Positions 25,251 to 35,518 of a stretch of 35,518 nucleotides of DNA are shown in pieces. How positions within the stretch are numbered: position 1 is the first letter of the stretch; each line of letters opens with the position of its first letter. The notes beneath the pieces are model-generated. The model was given only the letters and a program-made list of their open reading frames with translations. It did not search any database and was not told the DNA's origin. The stretch is from Kofleriaceae bacterium (GTDB taxonomy: Bacteria; Myxococcota_A; Polyangia; Haliangiales; Haliangiaceae), in contig JABFXX010000461.1 of assembly GCA_013368795.1 (NCBI GenBank), forward strand, positions 1-35,518. Direction: 5' to 3'. The position numbers and the translations under genes were made by a program.

Positions 25251-25975
25251 CTCTTGGGCGAGACCGTGACGACGACCGGGCGGTGATCGGACGCGCCTGC
25301 GTCGAGCACGACGCCGTCCTTCGCGACGAGCCCGCCGTCGACCATGACGTGGTCGATGTCCATCTTGAGGACGTCGCTCGTCTTGCCGTGATTGGTGACC
25401 TCGTAGTGCCAGCTGGTCGGTCCGGTCGTCGCGGCGCGCGAGAAGCCCTTCTTCTCGAGGAACGCGACGGCGGTGCCGCTGGGGTCCTCGTTGAAGTCAC
25501 CGGCGATGATCGTCGGGACGTCCTTCGCGATCTTGGGGAAGTACGTCTCGATCTCGCGCAGGCGCAGCGGCGGCGTCGTCATGAAGCCCTTGATCCAGCT
25601 GCCGCCGTCGATCGCCGGGCGCAGGTGAACGTTCAGGATCTGCAGCGCACCGAACGCGGTCTCGATGACGAGTCGTGACGCGGGGAACCAGCCTCGCTCC
25701 GGCGACGGTAGGATCTCCTCGCTCTTGATCGGCACCTTCGACAGCACGGCGAGCCCACCGGCCGAGCGCGTGTGGAGGCGGAAGCTCTGGTGTGCGTACT
25801 GACGCGCGAACCTGTCGCTCAGCGCCCGCTGCCAGGAGCTCGTGATCTCCTGGAGCAGGACGATGTCGGCATCGGCCTTCTCGATCGCGTCGAGCGTGGC
25901 CTTCGGATCGGGATTTCCGTAGTTGACGTTGTACGTCATCACGCGAAGCGCGCAGACGATCGGCAATACACCCAC
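25247..25975 (-). CDS. Endonuclease/exonuclease/phosphatase (EEP) family protein
   Basis: A 242-aa metal-dependent phosphodiesterase fold. Motifs in order: MTYNVNYG (N18), LLQE (E43), NVHLRP, AGDFNEDP (D160, N162), DIDHVMV and SDHRPV (D230, H231), so the active site is complete. Substrates of this family range from DNA to phosphoinositides and sphingomyelin. GTG 25975 keeps the first beta strand (ALRVMTYNV); starting at 25939 would cut it off. The N-terminus is hydrophobic but too short and lacks Arg/Lys, so export is uncertain. It sits between the MoxR and vWA genes on the opposite strand, 54 nt downstream of the lipoprotein gene. Confidence 0.85.
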
Positions 25976-26029
25976 GCGTTGATGGTGACGCGAAATCTGC
26001 GCGCCGCCATCCGCTATTCAGCCTGGGAA

Positions 26030-27295
26030 TTACTCCCGGCCGAACACGTAACTCGTGCGGATCTGGCCCTCGGTGGCGCGGGGCACGATGCGATTGAGCG
26101 TCTGCTTGTCCTCGGCGTGGAGGCCCGCGGCGACGAGCGCGTCGAACCCGTCGAGCTCCGAGCTATCGACGTGACGGAGCACGAGGTCGAGCGGCACGAC
26201 CGCGATCGGCGATAACAGGTCGGCGAGCTCGCCTTCGAACGCGGGGAACGTCGCGCTCGTCGCGTCGGTCGGCAGCACCGCCTCCCAGATCACGCGACGG
26301 GGGCGCGCTGCCGTGTCGAGCTCCCACGACGCGTGGACGTTCGCGGCGTCCGCTCCGGTTTCCGCTGCCGCGGCCCACTCGACGGTGAACGGTGACAGCT
26401 TCTTCTGCGCGATGTTCGTATCGAGCGGCGGCAGGAAGTCGCCGGCGCCGAACGCGATCGCCGTCGGCGTGCCCATCACCTCGCGCGTCGTCAGCACCGC
26501 GCCGCCTGCGATCGGCAGCGAGCCCTGGACGGTCGTCGTGTCGACGTCGAGGTTCGTGTAGAGGCGACCCGCCGGCGCGATCAGCGGCTCGGTCAAGAAC
26601 TCGATCCCGTCGACGCGGAATGTCCACTCGAGATCCGGATCGACGCCGTCGAGCGTGATCGGCACCATCGTGCCGGTCGTCCGCCACGACGGCAGGTTCA
26701 GCGTCGCCGCGCCGTTGGTGAGCGTCGCGCGGCCCGCCGCGTAGCCGTCGAGCATCGGCGCCGGCGGATCGCCGCCGAGATCGTGATAGCCGCGGGCGAG
26801 CACGTCGATGCGAGAGTCGCTGCCGAGGTTGCACGAGCCGACATCGATCGTCGCCGGCAGATCGGTCACGCGCGTCGTCGCGCAGCCGAGCGTCACCTCG
26901 AAGTAGTCGGCGACGTTGAGGTTCGAGCCGCTGAGCCGGAGCGCGCCGACGATCGACGGGACGGGGCTGTGCGGCGGGCCGTGGACGGCGAGCTCGCCCT
27001 CGAGCGGCGCGGGCACCGTGACGACCGTGACCTGCGGCGCGGTCGCGGCGAGCTTGCCGGGAAATACGACGGAGACGTAGCCGTCGTCGTCGAGGCCGAC
27101 GTCCGCACGGCCGGTCTCGTCGGCGATCACCTGCTCGACGACCCTGCCGTCGCGGGTGTGGCCGAGGACGACGACCTCGGCTTCTGGCTCGCTGCCCGCA
27201 TACGCGACGACGATCGCGCGCCGGGTGACCTCGACCGGACCCGGCGACGACGAGCCACAGGCAGCCAAGACCAACAGCCCGGCGCGGCGCCTCAC
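26030..27295 (-). CDS. Large putative lipoprotein, unknown function
   Basis: A 421-aa protein with lipobox LAAC (C13) after MRRR, so a lipoprotein is likely. An N-terminal Ig- or carboxypeptidase-regulatory-like domain is suggested by EAEVVVLGHTRDGRV, IADETGRADVGLDDDGY and VSVVFPG. The rest is strand-rich with two Cys (LGCATTRV, VGSCNLGS) that may form a disulfide. The family is not recognised. GTG 27295 is the only start that gives the signal peptide; TAGCGT ends 6 nt before it. The gene is divergent from the vWA gene (34 nt between starts) and upstream of the EEP gene. Confidence 0.75.
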   Translation of the reverse strand: MRRRAGLLVLAACGSSSPGPVEVTRRAIVVAYAGSEPEAEVVVLGHTRDGRVVEQVIADETGRADVGLDDDGYVSVVFPGKLAATAPQVTVVTVPAPLEGELAVHGPPHSPVPSIVGALRLSGSNLNVADYFEVTLGCATTRVTDLPATIDVGSCNLGSDSRIDVLARGYHDLGGDPPAPMLDGYAAGRATLTNGAATLNLPSWRTTGTMVPITLDGVDPDLEWTFRVDGIEFLTEPLIAPAGRLYTNLDVDTTTVQGSLPIAGGAVLTTREVMGTPTAIAFGAGDFLPPLDTNIAQKKLSPFTVEWAAAAETGADAANVHASWELDTAARPRRVIWEAVLPTDATSATFPAFEGELADLLSPIAVVPLDLVLRHVDSSELDGFDALVAAGLHAEDKQTLNRIVPRATEGQIRTSYVFGRE

Positions 27296-27310
27296 TCGTT
27301 CACGCTAACA
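27296..27310 (-). promoter_or_regulatory. Putative leaderless promoter, extended -10 TGT-TAGCGT
   Basis: On the minus strand TAGCGT (27307 to 27302), preceded by TGT, ends 6 nt before GTG 27295. It forms a near-palindrome (27304-27321) with the opposing element of the vWA gene. Confidence 0.5.
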
Positions 27311-27314
27311 CACG

Positions 27315-27323
27315 TGCTAGCTT
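27315..27323 (+). promoter_or_regulatory. Putative leaderless promoter, extended -10 TGC-TAGCTT
   Basis: TAGCTT at 27318-27323 preceded by TGC, ending 6 nt before GTG 27330. Only 7 bp separate it from the end of the divergent element. Confidence 0.5.
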
Positions 27324-27329
27324 CGCCTT

Positions 27330-28873
<1,544 letters not shown>

Positions 28874-28877
<4 letters not shown>

Positions 28878-30031
28878 AGCTGGCGCTGTTCGCGGTCCTC
28901 GCCGCCGCGGGTTGCGACGGCGTGTTCGGATTGCAGCACATTCCGGAACGCATGCGTGATGCAGCGCCCGGCGATGTCGCGGATGGGCGCACGCTCTGCA
29001 GCACGTTCGCGCCCGCGGTCGAGTATCAGGTCGGCAAGGGGCCGCAGGGGCTGACGATCGCCGACTTCACCGGCGACGGGACGCTCGACATCGCCACGGC
29101 CAACGCCGAGGTAGGCACGGTCACCGTGCTGAAGAACGCCGGCAATGGCACGTTCGAAGGCACTCCGATCTCGGCTGTTGCGGACATCGGGGTCAGCCAG
29201 GTCGTCGCGGCGCACATCGATGGCAACAACACCATGGACCTCGCCGCGACCAATGCCGGTGCGGGCAAGGTCAGCCTGTTCGCGAATCAGGGGGACTCGT
29301 TTCAGTCGGTTGGGGACATCATGACCGGCAGCAGCACCGCACCGTCGGGACTCGCGGCAGGATCGTTTGCAGGCACGAGCGACGCCGACCTCGCCGTCAC
29401 CCTCGCGTCTTCGAGCAGAGTCGCGATCTTTCTGTCGAGTGGCGGGACGCATACGGCCTCGCCGCCGATCGACGTCCAGTTGCAGCCGACCCAGGTCGTC
29501 GCGGCGAAGCTCGACGATGACGACATCCTCGACCTCGTCGTGGCCAACGCCGGCAGCAGCACCATCAGCATCGCGCTCGGCGCCGGCAACGGGACGTTCG
29601 GTAACGCGTACCACCTGCCGGCCGGTAGCCTGCCGCGCGCACTCGCGGCCGCTCCGCTCGCACCCGGCATGTCGGCGTCGGTGTTCGTGGTGAGCTCGAC
29701 CACCGGTTCCATCGACATCTTCAAGAACGAGGGTGCCGGCGAGCTCAGCCAGGACACGATGCGCACGGTTGCCGTCGGCGCACTCGGGATCGCCGCCGGC
29801 GATGTCAACGGCGACACGTTGACCGACCTCGTCGTCACCGGCAGCACCGGCGGGACGGTGTCTGTGCTCGAAGGAGATGGTCAGGGCACCTTCACGCCAC
29901 GACCGCCGCTGAGTACCGGAAGCTCGCCGTACGGGGTCGGAATCGCCGACTTCGATGGCGACGGCCACACCGACCTCGCAGTCGCGAACTCCGGCGGCAA
30001 CACGGTCAGCGTGTTCCTCGGTTGCCACTGA
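28874..30031 (+). CDS. FG-GAP/VCBS-repeat beta-propeller lipoprotein
   Basis: A 385-aa lipoprotein: signal MKLALFAVLAAAGC (C14) with Asp at +2, which in E. coli would favour inner-membrane retention. The mature chain is a propeller of about seven FG-GAP/VCBS blades, with calcium-loop motifs DFTGDGTLD, DVNGDTLTD and DFDGDGHTD; other blades have degenerate loops. Blade ends such as GNGTF and NTVSVFLG recur. Such propellers are usually binding proteins. The GTG start overlaps the stop of the vWA gene (GTGA), which implies coupled translation although the vWA protein has no export signal. Its link to the MoxR-vWA pair is thus by operon structure only. Confidence 0.88.
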
Positions 30032-30038
30032 CGGCGCG

Positions 30039-30047
30039 TGCTATACC
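30039..30047 (+). promoter_or_regulatory. Putative leaderless promoter, extended -10 TGC-TATACC
   Basis: TATACC at 30042-30047 preceded by TGC, ending 8 nt before GTG 30056. This favours 30056 over the in-frame GTG at 30038, which lies inside the element. Confidence 0.4.
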
Positions 30048-30055
30048 GGCCGGGC

Positions 30056-31867
30056 GTGGCGCGTCGCACGTTCAACTCGATCGAGAGCACGGCCGATCAG
30101 GCGGATGCCTATGTCCAGCAGGGCAGGTGGGCCGAGGCGGAGAAGCACTACCGCGAGCTGATCGGCCAGACGCACGTCATCAACTACGAGTACGACGACT
30201 GGTTGCGCCGGCTCGCCGAGATCTACCGGAACCTCAACCGGCCGCGCGAGGCCGCGTTCGTCTACCTCTACCTCCACTACTTCGACATGGCGCGCGCTCA
30301 GCTCGCGGGCGACGCCCACACCGGCCTGCGCGCGAGGCTCGCCGAGATCGAGAAGAAGTGGACCGAGGCGGCGCAGCTCTACCAGCAGGCGAAGCTGCCG
30401 GTGCACGCCGCGGTGTCGTTCGAGAAGGCCAAGCAGTTCACCGAGGCGGCGGCGGCGTGGAAGTCGATGCTCCACCTCCCCGAGCTCACGCATCGGCCCT
30501 ACGAGGCCGCGCTCGTCCACTTCAACTACGGCCTCGCCGCCGTGCGCCTCGATCCGAACAGCAGCGAGGCGCGGCGCGCGCTGATCGAGAGCCAGCGCAA
30601 GCTCGAGCAGGTCGCCGACGACTTCGAGCAGGTCGGCGAGCTCGAGCGGGCGTTCGACTGCTTCCAGATCCTGCTGAAGCTCGGCAAGGAGTCGGCGCAG
30701 TTCGAGAACCTCGCAGAGGGCTACGTCAACTGCATCCGCGTCCTCCGCGACGACAACCTCAAGTTCTACGTCCTCCAGTACTACGAGGACTTCATCAAGC
30801 TCGCGCTCGAGCGCGGCGAGCTGCACGCGGCGGCGACGCTGTACCAGGAGGCGGCTGCCTTCGCGGCGCGCGCCGGTCTGCCGTACGACCGCCACTACCA
30901 GCACAAGAGCGCGCTCACCTGGATGAAGTGCGCGGAGCGGTTCATCGAGACCGGCGTGCCGGTGCAGATGGTCGAGAACGCGCTGCTCGCCGCGGCGTCG
31001 CAGCACTCCGCCGTCGGCGACTATCCGTCGGTGCGCGAGTGCTTCGAGCGGCTCGCCGGCCTCGAGCTTCCCGATCGCGCGAAGAAGCGATTCTCGACGA
31101 TCGCGCTCCGCTACAAGGGCCTCGCGTCGCCGCCCGTCGAGCTGCCGGGCCTGCCCGACTACCTGAAGCAGCAGCACGCGTACGCCGACATCTGGTTCGT
31201 CGACCTGCTCGAGTGGGAGATGGACGGTGATGCGTACGCGGTCGCCGCATCGATCGTCGGCGACCTGCGCTATCCGAACGGCATCCGCCGCCGCGCGCTC
31301 GTGGTGTTGTTGATGCTTGCCGACGCGCAGGCGCGCAATGCCGAGGGTAACGCCGAGACGCTCGCCGAGGTCGCAGACAAGCTCGGCGAGCTGCAGTCGT
31401 ACGCGGCGCTGTCGCCGCTCGAGAAGCTGTTCTCGTCGGGCGACGCGTCGATCCGGCGCGAGGCGGTCCGCGCGCTTCGCTTCCTCTACTTCAAGCGCTC
31501 GTTCGTGATCATCCGCAAGGCGCTCTCGGATCCCGATCCGCAGGTGCGCGAGGCCGCGCTCGTCGCGATCGCGGGCCTTCACTTCCCGCACGCGTTCAAC
31601 CCGCTGGCGCGGATCTATCGCGAGAGCACGGACCCGCGCGTGCGCGCCGCCGCGCTGCAGTCGATCGGCAAGATCACGACCGTCGAGGCGGGCGAGTTCC
31701 TCGTCATGGTCCTCCGCCAGGAGAGCGGCGGGCTGCGCGAGGCGGCCACCGCCGCGCTGTCGCAGATGGACAACGCCGACGTGCTGCCGATCCTCCGCCA
31801 GCACCACGAGATCGAGACGAACCCGCAGGTTCGCGACACGCTCGGCGAGCTCCTCCGGCGCCACTAG
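30056..31867 (+). CDS. TPR plus HEAT-repeat scaffold protein
   Basis: A 603-aa soluble protein made of helical repeats. The first 330 residues are TPR-like (DAYVQQGRWAEAEKHYRELI, LAEIYRNLNRPREAAFVYLY, AAVSFEKAKQFTEAAAAWKS, AFDCFQILLKLGKESAQFEN). From about 440 on there are HEAT repeats (ASIRREAVRALRFLYF, DPQVREAALVAIAGL, DPRVRAAALQSIGKI, GLREAATAALSQM). There is no signal or enzyme motif. Such proteins are scaffolds or adaptors. It lies 24 nt after the propeller gene, on the same strand as the MoxR, vWA and the two unknown genes, so it may be part of the same system; a separate promoter is suggested. GTG 30056 is preferred over GTG 30038 for the reason given at the promoter. Confidence 0.82.
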   Translation: MARRTFNSIESTADQADAYVQQGRWAEAEKHYRELIGQTHVINYEYDDWLRRLAEIYRNLNRPREAAFVYLYLHYFDMARAQLAGDAHTGLRARLAEIEKKWTEAAQLYQQAKLPVHAAVSFEKAKQFTEAAAAWKSMLHLPELTHRPYEAALVHFNYGLAAVRLDPNSSEARRALIESQRKLEQVADDFEQVGELERAFDCFQILLKLGKESAQFENLAEGYVNCIRVLRDDNLKFYVLQYYEDFIKLALERGELHAAATLYQEAAAFAARAGLPYDRHYQHKSALTWMKCAERFIETGVPVQMVENALLAAASQHSAVGDYPSVRECFERLAGLELPDRAKKRFSTIALRYKGLASPPVELPGLPDYLKQQHAYADIWFVDLLEWEMDGDAYAVAASIVGDLRYPNGIRRRALVVLLMLADAQARNAEGNAETLAEVADKLGELQSYAALSPLEKLFSSGDASIRREAVRALRFLYFKRSFVIIRKALSDPDPQVREAALVAIAGLHFPHAFNPLARIYRESTDPRVRAAALQSIGKITTVEAGEFLVMVLRQESGGLREAATAALSQMDNADVLPILRQHHEIETNPQVRDTLGELLRRH

Positions 31868-31900
31868 GAAAATTTCGGGCGAATCGATTGCGCCGGGTTG

Positions 31901-31909
31901 TGGCATCCT
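31901..31909 (+). promoter_or_regulatory. Putative leaderless promoter, extended -10 TGG-CATCCT
   Basis: CATCCT at 31904-31909 preceded by TGG, ending 9 nt before ATG 31919. It is identical to the minus-strand element at 20157-20149, but a weak -10 by the usual consensus. Confidence 0.3.
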
Positions 31910-31918
31910 CGTCGGCGC

Positions 31919-32476
31919 ATGGACCATGGGGTGTCCGTCAGCGCGGTCGATCTGCCGCGCCGCATGCTCGTCCCTCAGGTCGGGCGGCGCCGGCATCGCC
32001 GCATCACCGGCTCCGCCGGGCTGCTCCTGTTCGTGTGCCTGTTCCTTCCTGCGGTGAAGGGCTGCCACGAGACCGTCTATCCGATGTCGATGCCGCTCGT
32101 GATTCACCCGTACGTCTACGGCATCGTGTTCGCGTTCGGCGCGAGGACGCTGACGGTCCGCGGCATTCGCCACACGATCGAGGCGCTGCGCGTGCTCGCG
32201 TATCTGACGCTCGCGTTCGGCGTCGGGCTCGTCGCGCTGCGGCCCGGCACCGGCGTCCTCGAGCTCGTCGCCGGCAGCGCGCTGCTCGCGCTGATCGGCC
32301 GCCGGGGCTACTCGGAGCGCCGCGCGGCCCTGACCGCGATCGCGATCGGCATGCTGTCGCTTCTCTGGTTCGGGCTCCTCGCCTCGACGGCGGTCGCGAT
32401 GGTCGGCGTCTACCTCTCGGTCGTCGCGGCCATCGGTCTGCTCGTCGGTGGTCTGGTCTGGCTCGCCGAGATATGA
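31919..32476 (+). CDS. Integral membrane protein, unknown function
   Basis: A 185-aa membrane protein with about five hydrophobic helices: roughly residues 32-46 (GLLLFVCLFLPAV), 62-77, 90-107, 115-124 and two close ones between 138 and 183. The N-terminal 28 residues are basic (VGRRRHRR), consistent with a cytoplasmic N-terminus. GCHETVYPM follows the first helix and might be a periplasmic Cys. The family is not recognised. ATG 31919 is chosen over the in-frame TTG at 31898; ATG 31964 would also be possible. The stop TGA lies inside the TATGAT element of the next gene. Confidence 0.72.
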   Translation: MDHGVSVSAVDLPRRMLVPQVGRRRHRRITGSAGLLLFVCLFLPAVKGCHETVYPMSMPLVIHPYVYGIVFAFGARTLTVRGIRHTIEALRVLAYLTLAFGVGLVALRPGTGVLELVAGSALLALIGRRGYSERRAALTAIAIGMLSLLWFGLLASTAVAMVGVYLSVVAAIGLLVGGLVWLAEI

Positions 32477-32477
32477 T
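32472..32477 (+). promoter_or_regulatory. Putative leaderless promoter, -10 TATGAT
   Basis: TATGAT, five of six bases of TATAAT, ends 8 nt before ATG 32486. It contains the stop codon of the upstream membrane protein gene. Confidence 0.5.
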
Positions 32478-32485
32478 GCTCCCCT

Positions 32486-33418
32486 ATGGGGAGAGCCTGG
32501 TACGCGTACGTCGTCGCGGCGGTCGCCGCATTCGCTGGCTGTGACTCGCGCGCCAAGGCCGCTGATCCGGCGAGCGCCCGCCCGGAGAGCAAGTCGAAGG
32601 AGTACGAGAGCTGCGGTGCGAGCATGCACTGCCAGGACGACCTCCGCTGCTTCGACCACGTCTGCCGCCGCAGCGCGCGCTCGACGGTCGGCGACTACTA
32701 CGCCGCGCTCGGCGCCCAGCAGCGGTCGCGCGGCGAGCTCGAGGCCGCGATCGACTCGTACAACAAGGCGCTCGGCCACTACGACAGCGAGAAGATCGCG
32801 CTGCCGCCCGACGTCGACTGCGCCTACGGCATCGCGCTCTCGGCGGCCAAGGCGAAGAAGGAGCACGCCGAGCTCGCCGCCCGGGTGCTGCACCGCTGCG
32901 TGCTCGCCGTCCCGGTCGGCTCGAGCCTTCGCGACCGCGCGCTGCAGGAGCTCGCGACGCTGACCGACTCGGGCCTCGACCCGCTCGCGCTCGGCCGCAC
33001 CCAGCTCGCCGACGTCTACCTGACCCGCGCGCCCGCGGCGCCGTCGACCGACAAGCTGCAGGTCACGCTGTCGACGAATCCCTCGGTCGATAGCAAGAAG
33101 ACCTACCCGGTGATCCCCGAGCGCCTCGCGCAGCCCGACATGCGGTCGGCGCTCGTCGCGTGCTGGGAGGGCTACAACAAGGCGACCAAGAAGGCCTCGA
33201 TGGCGGTCTCGATCCCGCTCAAGGTCAGCTACATCGCGTCGGAGTACGAGGACGAGCCAGGCAAGTTCGTCACGAAGATCGAGGCCGCGGGGACCAAGCC
33301 GGCCGGCCCCGATGCCGACGCCGAAAACTGCGTGCGCGCCACGGTCGAGCCGGCTCTCAAGAGCCTGAACACGATCCGCGACGCGTTCTCGACGAACCTG
33401 ACGATCACCGTGAAGTGA
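32486..33418 (+). CDS. Cys-rich TPR-like lipoprotein
   Basis: A 310-aa lipoprotein: lipobox FAGC (C19) with Asp at +2. A short Cys cluster follows the linker (CGASMHCQDDLRCFDHVC, about 43-60), a pattern common in secreted proteins of this type of genome and probably two disulfides. A TPR-like region (YYAALGAQQRSRGELEAAIDSYNKAL) spans about 72-150, with further Cys. The last 100 residues form a strand-rich domain with a paired pattern (ALVACWEGYNKATKKASMAV, NCVRATVEPALKSLN) that recalls the C-terminal domain of AgmX/PglI-type proteins, a weak likeness. The stop lies 4 nt from the stop of the converging DUF3618 gene. Confidence 0.8.
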   Translation: MGRAWYAYVVAAVAAFAGCDSRAKAADPASARPESKSKEYESCGASMHCQDDLRCFDHVCRRSARSTVGDYYAALGAQQRSRGELEAAIDSYNKALGHYDSEKIALPPDVDCAYGIALSAAKAKKEHAELAARVLHRCVLAVPVGSSLRDRALQELATLTDSGLDPLALGRTQLADVYLTRAPAAPSTDKLQVTLSTNPSVDSKKTYPVIPERLAQPDMRSALVACWEGYNKATKKASMAVSIPLKVSYIASEYEDEPGKFVTKIEAAGTKPAGPDADAENCVRATVEPALKSLNTIRDAFSTNLTITVK

Positions 33419-33422
33419 TCGT

Positions 33423-33764
33423 TCAGATCCAGTCGTTCCTGCGCGCGACGTAGAGCAGCACGCCGGCGACGACCACGCCCGCGACGATCGAGCCGACGAG
33501 GACGGGACGTTCGCGGACGGTCTCGCGGCCGCGACCGTAGAGGTCGCTCGCTCCGTTCACGCCCTTGGCCGCGAGCGTCTGCGCGCCCTCCTTGCCGCGC
33601 TCGAACACGTCGTGCGCCTTCTCCTTGCCCCGTTCGAGCGCGACCCTCGCGCGAGCTTTGACGTCGACCTTCTCGACGACGGCGTGCTTCAGCTCTGCGA
33701 GGTTCTGCTCGAGGTCCTCTCGCGCCCGGAACATTTCTCGTTCGATCACTTGGCGGTCACGCAT
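33423..33764 (-). CDS. DUF3618-like membrane-anchored protein
   Basis: A 113-aa protein with an N-terminal amphipathic coiled coil (IEREMFRAREDLEQNLAELK, then KVDVKARARVALERGKEKA) in the style of DUF3618/YqjD-type proteins and one C-terminal membrane helix (about 87-105, VLVGSIVAGVVVAGVLLYVA) followed by RRND. Such proteins are small inner-membrane anchors, and the YqjD group has been linked to ribosomes in stationary phase; that role is not shown here. It lies 13 nt after the Holin-X-like gene. AAGGA is 4 nt before the ATG, so it has an ordinary ribosome site. Confidence 0.8.
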   Translation of the reverse strand: MRDRQVIEREMFRAREDLEQNLAELKHAVVEKVDVKARARVALERGKEKAHDVFERGKEGAQTLAAKGVNGASDLYGRGRETVRERPVLVGSIVAGVVVAGVLLYVARRNDWI

Positions 33765-33777
33765 GGGTTCCTTTCTT

Positions 33778-34194
33778 TCAGCTCTGGAGCGAGCTCTTGA
33801 CGCCAGCGACGGTGCGCTTGGCCTCGTAGCCCGCGATCGTCATGTCGGGCTTGGCGTCGGTCTTGAGGCGCTTCGCGAACGCCGCCGCTACGATGCCGCC
33901 CCCTACCAGGTAGATGACCGCCATGATGAGCAGTCGCAGCGACAGCGCGTGGATCACCGGTTCGAGCGCGGCGACCGCAGCGGCGCACAGCATGCCGAGG
34001 CCGATGAGCGCGACGATGCCGCCGAGCACGATCACGGCTGCGTCCGTGGCGGCGACCTTTGCGGTGTTCTCGATCTCGCCCTTGGCGAGCTCGATCTCGT
34101 CCTTGGCGATCGTCTTGACGTCGTCGGTGATTCGGTGGAGCAGGTCGCCGATGCCGCGACCGTTGTCCTGATCCTTCGTGCCGGTGGTAGCCAT
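33778..34194 (-). CDS. Phage holin family (Holin-X/YqjE-like) membrane protein
   Basis: A 138-aa inner-membrane protein. The N-terminal helix GIGDLLHRITDDVKTIAKDEIELAKGE is typical of the putative Actinobacterial Holin-X / YqjE family, followed by two membrane segments (about 53-78 and 84-105) and a polar tail. Despite the name, chromosomal members are not lysis proteins as far as known; they go with DUF3618/YqjD/ElaB-like proteins, exactly as here. AAGGGAG (34209-34203) lies 8 nt before the ATG. The operon continues into the DUF3618 gene and may begin with the 37-aa reading frame at 34330. Confidence 0.85.
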   Translation of the reverse strand: MATTGTKDQDNGRGIGDLLHRITDDVKTIAKDEIELAKGEIENTAKVAATDAAVIVLGGIVALIGLGMLCAAAVAALEPVIHALSLRLLIMAVIYLVGGGIVAAAFAKRLKTDAKPDMTIAGYEAKRTVAGVKSSLQS

Positions 34195-34202
34195 TTACGA
34201 GT

Positions 34203-34209
34203 CTCCCTT
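34203..34209 (-). promoter_or_regulatory. Shine-Dalgarno site AAGGGAG of the Holin-X-like gene
   Basis: AAGGGAG on the minus strand, 8 nt before ATG 34194, between it and the stop of the candidate small gene. Confidence 0.65.
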
Positions 34210-34216
34210 GGGCGAG

Positions 34217-34330
34217 CTAGTGGGCCTTTGTCGTGGCATGGCGCCACAGCCGATCGAGAGCGCGCACCACGACCGACGAGGTTGCCGCGGACACCGCGAA
34301 AGCAAACGCGATCAGAGGGCGCGTGGTCAT
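34217..34330 (-). CDS. Candidate 37-aa single-pass membrane peptide
   Basis: An ATG-TAG frame on the minus strand: MTTRPLIAFAFAV, a hydrophobic stretch of about 19 residues, then RALDRLWRHATTKAH. The shape (short N-terminus, one membrane helix, basic C-terminus) suits a small inner-membrane protein, and it ends 22 nt before the Holin-X-like gene on the same strand. In related clusters a third small membrane protein often precedes or follows this pair. Against it: no clear Shine-Dalgarno and the chance of such a frame in 220 bp of non-coding DNA is not negligible. Confidence 0.4.
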   Translation of the reverse strand: MTTRPLIAFAFAVSAATSSVVVRALDRLWRHATTKAH

Positions 34331-34415
34331 TACCCCGTAGGAGTGCAGTCGACGTGCCCGCGGTAGTGCGAGAATCCCCTTTGGCATCGAGCCGAGGCCG
34401 TAGTACCTACCGGGG

Positions 34416-35518
<1,103 letters not shown>

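Noticed and set aside
30041..32893. A 950-codon open frame on the minus strand
   Set aside because: It runs antisense to the TPR/HEAT gene and two further genes, is extremely rich in Arg/Glu/Ala/Asp without any recognisable motif, and is what high-GC third-position codon bias produces in a shadow frame.

Overview
The window is about 35.5 kb of very GC-rich, gene-dense bacterial DNA. I see no rRNA, tRNA, CRISPR array, insertion sequence or prophage. Base composition, many putative lipoproteins (eleven genes with a lipobox), secreted beta-propeller proteins and a RavA-type MoxR/vWA pair suggest a chromosomal segment of a Myxococcota-like (former Deltaproteobacteria) organism. That assignment is an inference from style, not from a marker gene.

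Layout. 1-3.6 kb: the C-terminal part of a class I fumarase, a secreted barrel-like protein, a propeller lipoprotein on the other strand, and a YegD-type Hsp70 ATPase. 3.6-7.2 kb, minus strand: a 646-aa fusion (ferritin-like, 4Fe-4S, two CDGSH), an agmatinase-family ureohydrolase and a PlsC-type acyltransferase. 7.4-9.8 kb: a GNAT acetyltransferase coupled to an unknown protein, an M14-type metallopeptidase and an SRPBCC protein. 9.9-13.3 kb: a lipoprotein alpha/beta hydrolase coupled to a PAP2 phosphatase, a DUF2314 lipoprotein and a small lipoprotein. 13.6-17.3 kb: a probable phosphate-acquisition operon (phosphate-selective porin, lipoprotein purple acid phosphatase, TPR membrane protein). 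17.3-20.1 kb, minus strand: TPR/propeller lipoprotein, RMD1/DUF155 membrane protein, SixA. 20.2-21.2 kb: an OmpA-family lipoprotein and a small lipoprotein.

21.2-31.9 kb is the most interesting block. Two unrecognised proteins (507 and 401 aa) lead into a RavA-like MoxR AAA+ ATPase. After two minus-strand genes (a nuclease-family protein and a lipoprotein) come a vWA protein coupled to an FG-GAP propeller lipoprotein, and a TPR plus HEAT protein. This resembles a MoxR-vWA chaperone or conflict system with unknown extra partners. 31.9-35.5 kb: an integral membrane protein, a Cys-rich lipoprotein, a small envelope operon (Holin-X-like, DUF3618, possibly a 37-aa membrane peptide) and rlmN, which runs off the window.

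Two genome-style features stand out. First, many genes that are not inside operons have a -10-like hexamer (TAnnnT or close, often as extended TGn-hexamer) ending only 6-9 nt before the start codon, which predicts leaderless mRNAs. A minority instead carry clear Shine-Dalgarno sequences. Second, all seven convergent gene pairs meet within -4 to +10 nt of each other's stops, leaving no room for terminator hairpins between them.
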